A stretch of 33,516 nucleotides of DNA. It comes from Fidelibacterota bacterium (GTDB lineage Bacteria > Fidelibacterota > UBA8477 > JABMPR01). The notes below the pieces were generated by a model, which was not told where the DNA came from, ran no database searches, and saw nothing but the letters and a program-made list of their open reading frames with translations. Position numbers and translations under genes: made by a program. This document shows, one piece after another, positions 15,467-23,037 of the stretch (the stretch's first letter is position 1; the number at the start of each line of letters is the position of its first letter). The stretch lies in NCBI GenBank assembly GCA_024278595.1, contig JAJRSW010000038.1, positions 1 to 33,516 on the forward strand, given 5' to 3'.

Positions 15467-16384
15467 ATGAAACAAACTCAACCCACAGTGCTATATATCG
15501 TCTTGATCATTGCCATGGCCACCTGGGGCCTATCGTGGACCAATGGTAAGATCCTGGGTAATTATACAACAGTTCCCATCCTCATGGTTTGGCGCTTCTT
15601 TATTGCTGCCCTGGCCATGTTGCTGGTGCTGATCTTTACCAAAACACCCTGGCGGATCAACCGGATGGGCGGGGTGATCATTCTGGTCAGTGCCATGCTG
15701 CTGGTGCTCTATAACCACTTCTACTTTACCGGAACCCATTATGGCGCTGCCGGTGCAGGTGGGGTGCTGGTCACCACACTGAACCCGGTCCTGACCTTCA
15801 TGCTGATCTCAGGCATGAACCGGGAACTGCCGCAGGGGCGGGCTCTGGCAGGAATTATCCTGGGTATCCTGGGGGGCTCAATCCTGATCAATCTATGGCA
15901 GGCTGGCTGGACGGCGATCTGGTCCAGCGGGAATCAATATTTTGTTCTGTGTGCCATAAGTTGGGCATTTCTGGCCGTGATCTCTGCCAGGATCAACAAG
16001 CATATGAGTACTTTGACATTCAGTTTCTGGCTGTATCTGGCCAGCGGCTTTATGGCTCTATTATTTGTTGGGGATGGTGACCTTTTGGCAGTTCTGAGTT
16101 ATGAATTTAATTTTTGGCTTAATCTGTTCTCCGTGTCTGTGGGTGCCATGGCCTTTGCCACCACAGCCTATTTTTTTGCCACCTCACGCCTAGGGGCTGA
16201 GAAAGCTGCCGCCTTCATATTCACGGTACCAGTGAGCGCCATGATCTTCAGTATGATCATTTTGAATGAACCCCTCAAACTGAATATCCTCATGGGCGGG
16301 CTGCTCTCTATCTTTGCCGTGTACCTGATCAATAGTAATAAAAAAAACATCATTACCATGGAATCAATTTCTGAAAATGATTAA
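15467..16384 (+). CDS. EamA-family (drug/metabolite transporter) permease
   Basis: The 305-aa protein has ~10 hydrophobic helices arranged as two EamA repeats: one opening WGLSWTNGKILGNYTTVPILMVWRFFIAAL, the other after residue ~150 (ISWAFLAVISARINKH...). The second repeat ends in GAEKAAAFIFTVPVSAMIFSMIILNEPL, a typical DMT motif block. These inner-membrane carriers export or import amino acids, metabolites or drugs, and the substrate cannot be predicted. The only ribosome-site-like sequence (GAGGG) is unusually close to ATG 15467, so expression may be modest. The phosphodiester-glycosidase gene starts 23 bp after its stop, so they may be co-transcribed. Confidence 0.88.
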   Translation: MKQTQPTVLYIVLIIAMATWGLSWTNGKILGNYTTVPILMVWRFFIAALAMLLVLIFTKTPWRINRMGGVIILVSAMLLVLYNHFYFTGTHYGAAGAGGVLVTTLNPVLTFMLISGMNRELPQGRALAGIILGILGGSILINLWQAGWTAIWSSGNQYFVLCAISWAFLAVISARINKHMSTLTFSFWLYLASGFMALLFVGDGDLLAVLSYEFNFWLNLFSVSVGAMAFATTAYFFATSRLGAEKAAAFIFTVPVSAMIFSMIILNEPLKLNILMGGLLSIFAVYLINSNKKNIITMESISEND

Positions 16385-16407
16385 AATCATCCTATATTCA
16401 TTCAAAT

Positions 16408-17352
16408 ATGTTTAAGCAAATAATTTATACAACCTCGATTTTATTCCTGTTCTTTGGCTGTAGTGGTCAGCAGGAGGATGTTTCCAATTTAACGAAACTG
16501 GATTGGACGCCCATTGACTCCATCAATGAAGAATTACCCCGGGGTATCCAGGTTTTCCAGAGCATCCACGTGGGTGCCAATTTGCGGGCCTGGTATGTCA
16601 AGGTTCAGGAATCAATTCCCGAGATTGAGACTCGGGTAGTGGTCTCCCGGGACAGTGATGGCAGGGAGACTGTTTCCGAATTTGCTGAGCGGTTGCAGGT
16701 TCCGGTTATGATCAATGGCGGTTATTTCAGAATGGATCTGAATCCGGCAAAACACGTGGGCATTTTGAAGGTCAATGACGACCTGATCCACTCGGCTACA
16801 CCTTCTGTTCTGCGCGGTGAACAAAGATTTTATCTCCATCGGGCGGCCATTGGTTTTGATGTTGACGATCAGGTTGGTATCGAGTGGGTGTCCACTGAGG
16901 GTGATTCTGTCTATCGCTGGGATAGGGCCATTGATAATACACCTGGATCGCCTGGGGCTAAACAGGATACAGCATTTCGCCAGCTCTGGACCGCCCGGGA
17001 TATTCTTGGCGGTGGTCCTCAATTGATCCGCGATGGGCAGATCGCAATCGCCATTGATGAGGAAGTCTTCTTTGGCACCAGTATTCCACAGGTTCATCCT
17101 AGAACAGCAGTTGGTATCACTGCGCAGGGCGATCTGATATTGCTATTGGTGGATGGCCGCCAGTTGATCAGCCGGGGGGTAGATCTCAAGGAACTGGCTC
17201 AGATACTGTTTGATCTGGGTTGCCAGGATGCCATTAATCTTGATGGGGGTGGCTCCTCGGCCTTGGTGGTGAACGGGGTTTTATTGAACCGTCCTGCGGG
17301 CACTACGACTCAGCGGGAAGTGATGTCTGCTCTCGCTGTAGAATCCAGATAG
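16408..17352 (+). CDS. Phosphodiester glycosidase (NAGPA-like) family lipoprotein
   Basis: The N-terminus is a lipoprotein signal: basic start, hydrophobic stretch and LFFGC with the lipidated Cys at residue 18. The rest matches the NAGPA/DUF2233 fold: VPVMINGGYFRMD, ARDILGGGPQLIRDGQ, HPRTAVGITAQGDLILLLVDGRQ and the highly conserved CQDAINLDGGGSSALVVNG. Relatives include the uncovering enzyme that removes GlcNAc from phosphodiester-linked sugars, and many bacterial exopolysaccharide-linked proteins. The substrate here is unknown, perhaps a cell-surface glycan phosphodiester. The protein is complete. Directly after its stop, in the same frame, lies an integrase fragment (17353 on). Confidence 0.88.
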   Translation: MFKQIIYTTSILFLFFGCSGQQEDVSNLTKLDWTPIDSINEELPRGIQVFQSIHVGANLRAWYVKVQESIPEIETRVVVSRDSDGRETVSEFAERLQVPVMINGGYFRMDLNPAKHVGILKVNDDLIHSATPSVLRGEQRFYLHRAAIGFDVDDQVGIEWVSTEGDSVYRWDRAIDNTPGSPGAKQDTAFRQLWTARDILGGGPQLIRDGQIAIAIDEEVFFGTSIPQVHPRTAVGITAQGDLILLLVDGRQLISRGVDLKELAQILFDLGCQDAINLDGGGSSALVVNGVLLNRPAGTTTQREVMSALAVESR

Positions 17353-17544
17353 ACTATAATTCAGCTTGTGTTGGGACACAAGGATTTGAAAACGACCATG
17401 CTCTACACGCCGGTCTTGAATCGAGGGTCGGCCGGTGTCCGTAGTCCTCTAGAGAATTTACCTGGAGTTTATAAGGTATCGACACCTCTGTTAATCGAGA
17501 AGAGGATCGTGTATGAACCTTGTAGATTCATCAGGTTGGCTTGA
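17353..17544 (+). pseudogene. intI: C-terminal fragment of an integron integrase (tyrosine recombinase)
   Basis: The frame beginning immediately after the upstream TAG reads [20 protein letters not shown], followed by [17 protein letters not shown]. This matches the IntI C-terminus: the LGHxDxxTTM box with the conserved His, the nucleophilic Tyr in MLYT, and the GVRSPL tail that is typical of integron integrases rather than phage integrases. About 35 codons are recognisable. The frame then runs on without similarity to a TGA at 17542-17544. The rest of the integrase, including the catalytic Arg residues, is missing. It has no start codon of its own and is a scar of a lost integron or recombinase. 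THV is changed to TPV, which fits decay. Confidence 0.75.
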
Positions 17545-17884
17545 ATATTTTGCTGACGGAGAAAATGCAGATTTCTTTGCGAGCTCAATCGAAGATACGG
17601 AGCATCTGGTTATTTCAACCGTTAATATTTATGAAGTATTTAAACGGATTCTTATCCAACGTGATGAACACTCTGCTCTTCAAGCTGTAGCCATCATGGA
17701 ACAGGGTCACGTTGTAGATCTATCATCTGAAATTTCATTGTCCGCAGCACTGATTAGCTGCAAAAACAAAATCCCCATGGCCGACAGTATGATTTATGCA
17801 ACGGCTAAAGCAAGTAAAGCTACTTTGTGGACTCAAGATATTGCTTATGAAGCATTGGAAGGCGTTAAATATATCAAGAAGTGA
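17513..17884 (+). CDS. PIN-domain protein, VapC-type toxin
   Basis: The 123-aa single-domain PIN protein carries the acidic residues that bind Mg2+ in these RNases: D5 ([11 protein letters not shown]), E41 (STVNIYEV), D91 ([12 protein letters not shown]) and D109 (LWTQD). In VapC toxins they cleave tRNA or rRNA when not neutralised by a VapB antitoxin. The start ATG 17513 follows GAGAAGAGG. I see no antitoxin gene directly upstream, where the DNA is the integrase fragment, and none downstream. A 13-codon open stretch (17475-17516) that overlaps the ATG in ATGA style could be the last trace of one. The gene is intact but orphan. It could be a mobile-cassette cargo gene. Confidence 0.85.
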   Translation: MNLVDSSGWLEYFADGENADFFASSIEDTEHLVISTVNIYEVFKRILIQRDEHSALQAVAIMEQGHVVDLSSEISLSAALISCKNKIPMADSMIYATAKASKATLWTQDIAYEALEGVKYIKK

Positions 17885-17910
17885 GCCTAATCTCTGTGAT
17901 TAGGATAGAC

Positions 17911-17958
17911 ATGACCCCAAGACGAGCCTGAGCAGCAAAATTGCTAGGATTGGGTCAT
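17911..17958 (+). terminator. Long imperfect inverted repeat after the PIN gene
   Basis: ATGACCC (17911-17917) pairs with GGGTCAT (17952-17958), and an inner stem CCTgAGCagCAA/TTGcTAGG surrounds AAATT. The sequence TTTCTAG follows, so it may be a terminator. A shorter CCTAAT/ATTAGG hairpin (17886-17891/17899-17904) lies just before it. Its place after a PIN gene next to an integrase scar also recalls an integron attC site, but I do not see the required RYYYAAC/GTTRRRY core pair at its ends. Confidence 0.45.
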
Positions 17959-17960
17959 TT

Positions 17961-18122
17961 CTAGCCTGGTGTTCGATAAGGCGCGGTTGCTATACAGGGA
18001 TTGATGGATGCTACCAGCTTGTCAGGATCAAAGCTCAGTTTGAACTCATAAGCCAGCTCGATCATGAATGTAGTCTGCTGGCTTGTGATGGGACCTGTAA
18101 AGGGACCCCTCTCTTTGAAATA
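17961..18122 (-). pseudogene. Unidentified C-terminal gene fragment (54 codons, no start)
   Basis: Between stops at 18123-18125 and 17961-17963 the minus strand reads YFKERGPFTGPITSQQTTFM, then IELAYEFKLSFDPDKLVASI and a short tail ending in YRTPG. The amino-acid make-up looks like real protein, not random translation. There is no start codon or ribosome site, so I read it as the 3' remnant of a lost gene. I do not recognise the family. Confidence 0.4.
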
Positions 18123-18125
18123 TCA

Positions 18126-18607
18126 TGCTTGATGACCTCGCAAAAAGTATTTGGGAAAAGACGGAATATGCCCTATGTATAATAAATACAATTACTTATG
18201 ACATATACACCTAAACCTTTAAATAACAACACTCTGCGTCATTTCGACCGACTCAATGCAACGCTCTGCGCGAGAGGGACTTTCTGCGGGGGCGCCATGC
18301 TTAAGTATGGCTGTTAAACCTAGACACTCTCGGTGAACGAATATCCTCCAAATATCCGCCTGGTCATCTATCAAAAACTCCTGCGACTTTTCACAGACTG
18401 CAAGGGTGAACGGACACCTGTCTTGTGAAGCTTGGTGAGAAAATAACTATTAATTCGGCCATGTTCGAAAAATTGGTTTTGCCCGGCAAATTATCATTTA
18501 GATTAGATGTACCTTTCCTATTTTAACCTGGCCAATATGAAGGTGAATATTTACTACAGAGTCTGTTGCTCCATGAGACGGATTCGATATTATAAAAGGG
18601 GCTCATC
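18126..18607. other. Intergenic, decayed, with repeat fragments
   Basis: No gene is visible. GTCATTTCGACCGACTC...GAGAGGGA (about 18238-18280) resembles a degenerate REP-type sequence. GCCATGCTTAAGTATGGC (18294-18311) is an almost perfect palindrome. The half-copy of the palindromic element follows at 18336-18397. The last 60 bp should contain the promoter of the ferredoxin gene. Confidence 0.45.
18336..18397. repeat. Right-half copy of the palindromic element
   Basis: GAATAT...CGCCTGGT...AAAAACTCCTGCGACTTTT matches the right arm of the complete element (11448-11490), with scattered changes and a small insertion. The left arm is missing or too diverged to see. Confidence 0.6.
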
Positions 18608-18802
18608 ATGATCCTGGTAAAAGATAACCGCTGTGACTTCTGCGGTACCTGCGTGGCAGTCTGCCCTGTGGATGCCATCGAGTTGCGCGAAGCCGATATT
18701 TCCATCATCCACGAGACCTGTATCGATTGCGATATTTGTATCTGGGTCTGTCCCATCGATGTTTTGACCAGCGACCAGGAACCGGAGGGAAAAAATGACT
18801 GA
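18608..18802 (+). CDS. 2[4Fe-4S] ferredoxin
   Basis: The 64-aa ferredoxin has two classical cluster motifs: C9-x2-C12-x2-C15-x3-C19-P and C38-x2-C41-x2-C44-x3-C48-P. All eight ligands are present, and the spacing is that of clostridial-type low-potential carriers. ATG 18608 follows AAAAGGGG. It overlaps the reductase gene by 8 bp, so the two are co-translated and ferredoxin is the likely electron donor. It is soluble and has no targeting signal. Confidence 0.93.
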   Translation: MILVKDNRCDFCGTCVAVCPVDAIELREADISIIHETCIDCDICIWVCPIDVLTSDQEPEGKND

Positions 18803-19967
18803 TTATGATGTGATCGTTGTTGGTGGCGGACCGGCTGGATCCATGGCTGCTCATTCTGCGGCTTCCCAGGGTCTAAAAACTATTATGCTGGAAAAGGACC
18901 GGGATATTGGATATCCCGTAAGGTGTGGTGAAGCGATCGGAGATGTGGGTTTAAGACAATTCATGGATCCACAACCAGAATGGATCGCCGCGACTATCAC
19001 AAAAATTCGCATGCGCTCTCCCAATAACACCCCCATCGATTTCGAATCAGATCAAATTGGCTATATTCTCCATCGACGAATATTTGACTATGCCCTGGCC
19101 AATCGAGCCAGTCAGGTTGGTGCTGAAATTCAAACCCGGGCCTATGTTGACGGACTGATCATTGAAAATGAAGCCGTCCGAGGTGTCCAGTATCAGTACA
19201 TGGGTGAAAAACGCAGCCTGAGAGCCAAACTTGTCATCGGAGCCGATGGAGTTGAATCAAGAGTGGGCCGCATGGCTGGCATACGAACATCCATAAAATT
19301 ACGGCATATTGAATCAGCCTATCAAGCCACTGTGGGAAATATCGAAATAGATCAAAGCATGATCGATTTTTATGTGGGCCGGAATTGGGCACCAGGCGGA
19401 TACTTATGGGTATTCCCAAAAAGGGATGGCATGGCCAATGTCGGTCTGGGTGTCATTGGAACGCTGGCCCGGGATTACAATTCACATGATCTGGTCCATA
19501 AATTTCTCAAGGAATACTATCCCAAAGCCACCATGCTGACCAGTGTCTGTGGTGGTGTACCAATTGCCCAGACTCTGAAATGCATCACCGGTAACGGTAT
19601 CATGTTAACTGGTGATGCTGCTCGCATGGTGAACCCCGTCTCCGGCGGAGGCATTATCTCTGGTATGCACGGTGGGAAAATTGCCGGTGAAGTTGCTGTA
19701 GAGGCCATCTCAGCCGGGGATGTTTCGGTGAATGGTCTCCGTGAATATCCCAAGCGCTGGCGAAAGGTCGGTGGTAAAAATCATGAGACCCTGCACCGCA
19801 TTTCTGAAACTATTTATGACATAACCGATGAGCAACTGAACAAAATTGCTGAAAGATTATCCAAGACCCCTGAGAAAGACCGGACCCTCCTGAAAATATT
19901 CACCGCGGTTGCCCGGGAAAAACCCAGAATTCTGCTGGACGTGACCAGAGCATTTGCAGGGGTCTAA
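18795..19967 (+). CDS. Geranylgeranyl reductase-family FAD oxidoreductase
   Basis: The 390-aa flavoprotein has an N-terminal FAD-binding motif (VVGGGPAGSMAAHSA, residues ~8-22), the family's YPVRCGEAIG box (~38-47), a second FAD contact in VIGADGVESRVGRMAG, and GDAARMVNPVSGGGIISGMHGG near residue 275. This is the geranylgeranyl/digeranylgeranyl-glycerophospholipid reductase family, which saturates isoprenoid double bonds. In bacteria, likely substrates are menaquinone side chains or other polyprenyls. The 8-bp overlap with a 2[4Fe-4S] ferredoxin fits systems in which ferredoxin delivers the electrons. The specific substrate is not provable here. Confidence 0.88.
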   Translation: MTDYDVIVVGGGPAGSMAAHSAASQGLKTIMLEKDRDIGYPVRCGEAIGDVGLRQFMDPQPEWIAATITKIRMRSPNNTPIDFESDQIGYILHRRIFDYALANRASQVGAEIQTRAYVDGLIIENEAVRGVQYQYMGEKRSLRAKLVIGADGVESRVGRMAGIRTSIKLRHIESAYQATVGNIEIDQSMIDFYVGRNWAPGGYLWVFPKRDGMANVGLGVIGTLARDYNSHDLVHKFLKEYYPKATMLTSVCGGVPIAQTLKCITGNGIMLTGDAARMVNPVSGGGIISGMHGGKIAGEVAVEAISAGDVSVNGLREYPKRWRKVGGKNHETLHRISETIYDITDEQLNKIAERLSKTPEKDRTLLKIFTAVAREKPRILLDVTRAFAGV

Positions 19968-20023
19968 AGGAAACTCTGATTTTGGATGCAAAAAGAGCAA
20001 TAATCGTTCCTGACATTGAGATT

Positions 20024-20044
20024 GCAGCATACTGAGTATGCTGC
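20024..20044. terminator. Hairpin after the reductase gene, possible terminator
   Basis: GCAGCATAC (20024-20032) and GTATGCTGC (20036-20044) form a perfect 9-bp stem with a TGA loop, 57 bp after the stop. No immediate U-run follows, though an AT-rich stretch begins ~10 nt later. It could be a weak terminator or a palindromic operator upstream of the exonuclease-helicase gene. Confidence 0.4.
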
Positions 20045-20160
20045 TCAGCGTTGCTTTAAATATTTAAAAAAGGATTATCCGAGCAGGAAATGAATAACTC
20101 CAGGCATAGATCATCAGACTATATCCGATTCGTTTTCTCCTTTGGGAATAGAAATCATTT

Positions 20161-23022
20161 ATGAGTTTTGCAGAATACTTACAGGGCATTGGTCTGGGTA
20201 CCTTTGTATCATTTGATCTTGAGGCAACTGGTCTGGACCCTAAAAAAGATTTTGTCATTGAATTCGGGGCGGTTAAAGTGGTTGACGGGATTCCCGTTGA
20301 ACGCTATCAGCAATTTGTCAAACCGCCTGTCAGAATTCCCAAATTCATTCAAAAATTAACCGGCATTACTGACGAAATGGTTAGGGATGCACCCCTATTC
20401 GAAGAAGTTGTTGATGATCTGTATGATTTTCTGGGAGATCATCCGCTGGTGGCCCACAACATCCATTTCGATCATAATTTTCTGAATGTCAAACGGGAAG
20501 ATATTGATGGGATACCCTTGAATAACGATCTCATGGATACCCTGAGTCTGGTCAGAACCATGCGCTATGATATGATCAACCATAAACTGGGCACGGTTGC
20601 CGAATTTTATGGTCTATCGAAAGCGGGCGCTCATCGCGCTGACTACGACGCCGACATGGTTGCCGATATCCTCCTGATCCTGCTCTCTGAAATGAAGCGC
20701 ATCTCTAATGATGTTCTGGAAGTGCTGGTAAAAGTCATGGATGGTACCGATCTGCCCAATGAGGTCCTTTATCGTCGGATGCTTGATTGGACCGCTTCTG
20801 GGCGCAGTCTGGAAGAACTGGCTGAATATCCGCGCATTCCGCTACCTCAGAAACCAAATATTCGACACCATGCCACCACTGCCGATTACCCCGATCTGGA
20901 TCAGATATTCGCCTCCGATGGATTGCTTTCACAAAAATTGGAGTCCTATGAACTGCGTCCCGCCCAGGTCGAGCTGGCCAAAGATATCCAATTCGCCATG
21001 CGCAATGACGAATTCCTGGTGGCAGAAGCCGGCACAGGGGTGGGTAAGAGCCTGGCTTACACCATTCCAGCCGTCTTGACCCGGCATGAACTGAAAGAGG
21101 ATGAGCCCATCTTTGTCAGTTGTAATACCAAGAACCTGCAAGATCAGCTCTTTCACAAAGAGATCCCCTTTATTCAGGAACAACTCGGTCTACCACTCCG
21201 GGCTCTGCTGCTGAAAGGTCGCAATAATTATTTATGCAAGACGAAATGGCAACGGAGTGTGCGTGATATAGCCTGGCGGTTCAGCCGTCGTGAAAAAGAA
21301 GGCCTCCAGACCCTGGTGGTCTGGGCGCATGAGACCCCTACGGGTGACATCGATGAGCACAATGGTTTTAATACCACCGGGCATGCCCTGGTCTGGTCGA
21401 AGCTCAACAGTGAGCCTGGGTTTTGTACTACCCAGGTTTGTGCGCCTAATGACTTCTGCTATCTGGGAAAATTGCGTCAGGAATCTGCCAAGGCCGATCT
21501 GGTAGTGGTGAATCATTCACTGCTGCTGGCCGATGCCGCTGCTGACCATGCCATTCTTCCCGCGTATCAGCGTTTGATTGTTGATGAAGCTCAGCTGCTT
21601 GAAAAAACGGCTTATCAGTTTTTTGCTGCTGAATTCTCATACAAGAGTATGCGGATTCAGATGGATCAAATCTTCTATAAGGGTCGTAATAAAAGCGGTT
21701 TGACCATTGAACTCAGACATCTAATGCTTCCTCTGGATGAGACCCTGAAATCAGGCATTGCCCATTATCTGGACCAGCTTGAAAACGATGTATTGGAGCT
21801 GAATAAGATTCTGCTGGCCTTTTATACGGAATTTAAAGCCGGTCACCAACGCGAGATCCAACGAGCCACTTTCACCTATAAAGAATTGTACACCCAGGAA
21901 AAAGATGTGTTCGCTCCCGTGCGTGGAATTTGGTACACGCTGAACACTGGTCTCACCTCCCTGACTAATCTGGTGCGGGATATCGAGAAGGCACTGGATG
22001 AGATCGATGATGAAAAATTACCCGGTCTGTCTGAGATCAGTACCAGAATTCAATCCTGGCGCGATGCCATGGTGCAAACTCTGGCGGTTATGGATCGACA
22101 GTCCGCTGCCGACGATCCCAATATGATCTACTGGTTTGAGATCCTGCCCAAGAGTGACGTGGTGGCTGTGAAATTCGTCCAGGTGCCCCTGGAGATCGGG
22201 AAACAGATGCAGACCCGGGTTTATGCGGAAATGTCTTCGGTGATCTTCACCTCCGGAACCTTGAGTGTGGACGGCAGCTTTAATTATCTCATGACCCGCC
22301 TGGGTCTTCGCGGACATGATCGTTTACAAGAAAAAACCTATCCGTCACCCTTCTTCTATGAAGATCAAGCCAGAATATTTGTGCCGACTTTCATGGGACC
22401 GCAGTATGCTGAGAACTATACTATCGAAGTGCTGTTCCTGCTTGAAAAAATATGGAAGACCCACCCCTTAGGAACCATGATCCTTTTTACCAGCTACACC
22501 ATGCTCTTGAATTGGCAGGAAGAGTTGGAAGACCGCATCAAGGGCTCAGGACGGAAATTACTGGTCCAATCCAGCCGGGTATCCAGAATGGACCTGATTA
22601 ATCAATTCCGGAAATATCCCGGCAGTATCTTACTGGCCACTGACAGTTTCTGGCAAGGGGTCGATTTACCTGGTGATACCCTGCAATTGCTGGTAATTGC
22701 AAAGTTACCCTTCTCCGTACCCTCTGATCCAATAGTCAGGGCCAATAGCAATGCGCTTAAGGCAGCCGGTGAGAATGATTTTATGGGCTATAGTGTGCCC
22801 GAGGCAGCCATCAAATACAAACAGGGAGTGGGACGATTGATCCGTAGTACCACTGATTTTGGCGCCATCATTTCCCTGGATGAACGAATATTCACCAAAC
22901 GCTATGGCGAGTACTTCCGGAACTCAACACCCATACCCCATGTACCGGCCAGATCGGAGCAGGAAATGGTGGATATGATCCGCTCCTGGTATCGATCTCA
23001 TGGTATTAAAGATAAAAATTGA
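20161..23022 (+). CDS. dinG: DnaQ-type exonuclease fused to DinG-type DNA helicase
   Basis: Residues ~15-180 form a DEDDh 3'-5' exonuclease: FDLEATGLD (D19, E21), HNIHFDHNFL and the final HRADYDADM. A linker is followed by an XPD/DinG superfamily 2 helicase: GTGVGKS Walker A (291-297), DEAQ box (475-478), and C-terminal motifs SFWQGVDLPGD and YKQGVGRLIRS. Four cysteines (C359, C422, C427, C433) lie where DinG and XPD hold a 4Fe-4S cluster, unlike Staphylococcus-type exonuclease-DinG proteins, which I recall lack it. It probably unwinds and trims DNA at forks, R-loops or damaged sites. ATG 20161 has only a weak GGGAA ribosome site. hutH starts 15 bp after its stop. Confidence 0.9.
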   Translation: MSFAEYLQGIGLGTFVSFDLEATGLDPKKDFVIEFGAVKVVDGIPVERYQQFVKPPVRIPKFIQKLTGITDEMVRDAPLFEEVVDDLYDFLGDHPLVAHNIHFDHNFLNVKREDIDGIPLNNDLMDTLSLVRTMRYDMINHKLGTVAEFYGLSKAGAHRADYDADMVADILLILLSEMKRISNDVLEVLVKVMDGTDLPNEVLYRRMLDWTASGRSLEELAEYPRIPLPQKPNIRHHATTADYPDLDQIFASDGLLSQKLESYELRPAQVELAKDIQFAMRNDEFLVAEAGTGVGKSLAYTIPAVLTRHELKEDEPIFVSCNTKNLQDQLFHKEIPFIQEQLGLPLRALLLKGRNNYLCKTKWQRSVRDIAWRFSRREKEGLQTLVVWAHETPTGDIDEHNGFNTTGHALVWSKLNSEPGFCTTQVCAPNDFCYLGKLRQESAKADLVVVNHSLLLADAAADHAILPAYQRLIVDEAQLLEKTAYQFFAAEFSYKSMRIQMDQIFYKGRNKSGLTIELRHLMLPLDETLKSGIAHYLDQLENDVLELNKILLAFYTEFKAGHQREIQRATFTYKELYTQEKDVFAPVRGIWYTLNTGLTSLTNLVRDIEKALDEIDDEKLPGLSEISTRIQSWRDAMVQTLAVMDRQSAADDPNMIYWFEILPKSDVVAVKFVQVPLEIGKQMQTRVYAEMSSVIFTSGTLSVDGSFNYLMTRLGLRGHDRLQEKTYPSPFFYEDQARIFVPTFMGPQYAENYTIEVLFLLEKIWKTHPLGTMILFTSYTMLLNWQEELEDRIKGSGRKLLVQSSRVSRMDLINQFRKYPGSILLATDSFWQGVDLPGDTLQLLVIAKLPFSVPSDPIVRANSNALKAAGENDFMGYSVPEAAIKYKQGVGRLIRSTTDFGAIISLDERIFTKRYGEYFRNSTPIPHVPARSEQEMVDMIRSWYRSHGIKDKN

Positions 23023-23037
23023 TTATTGGAGCAAGAC

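Noticed and set aside
17911..17958. Integron attC site
   Set aside because: It is an inverted repeat in a suggestive place, but the conserved core sites at its ends are missing. Kept only as a terminator-like feature and a low-interest finding.
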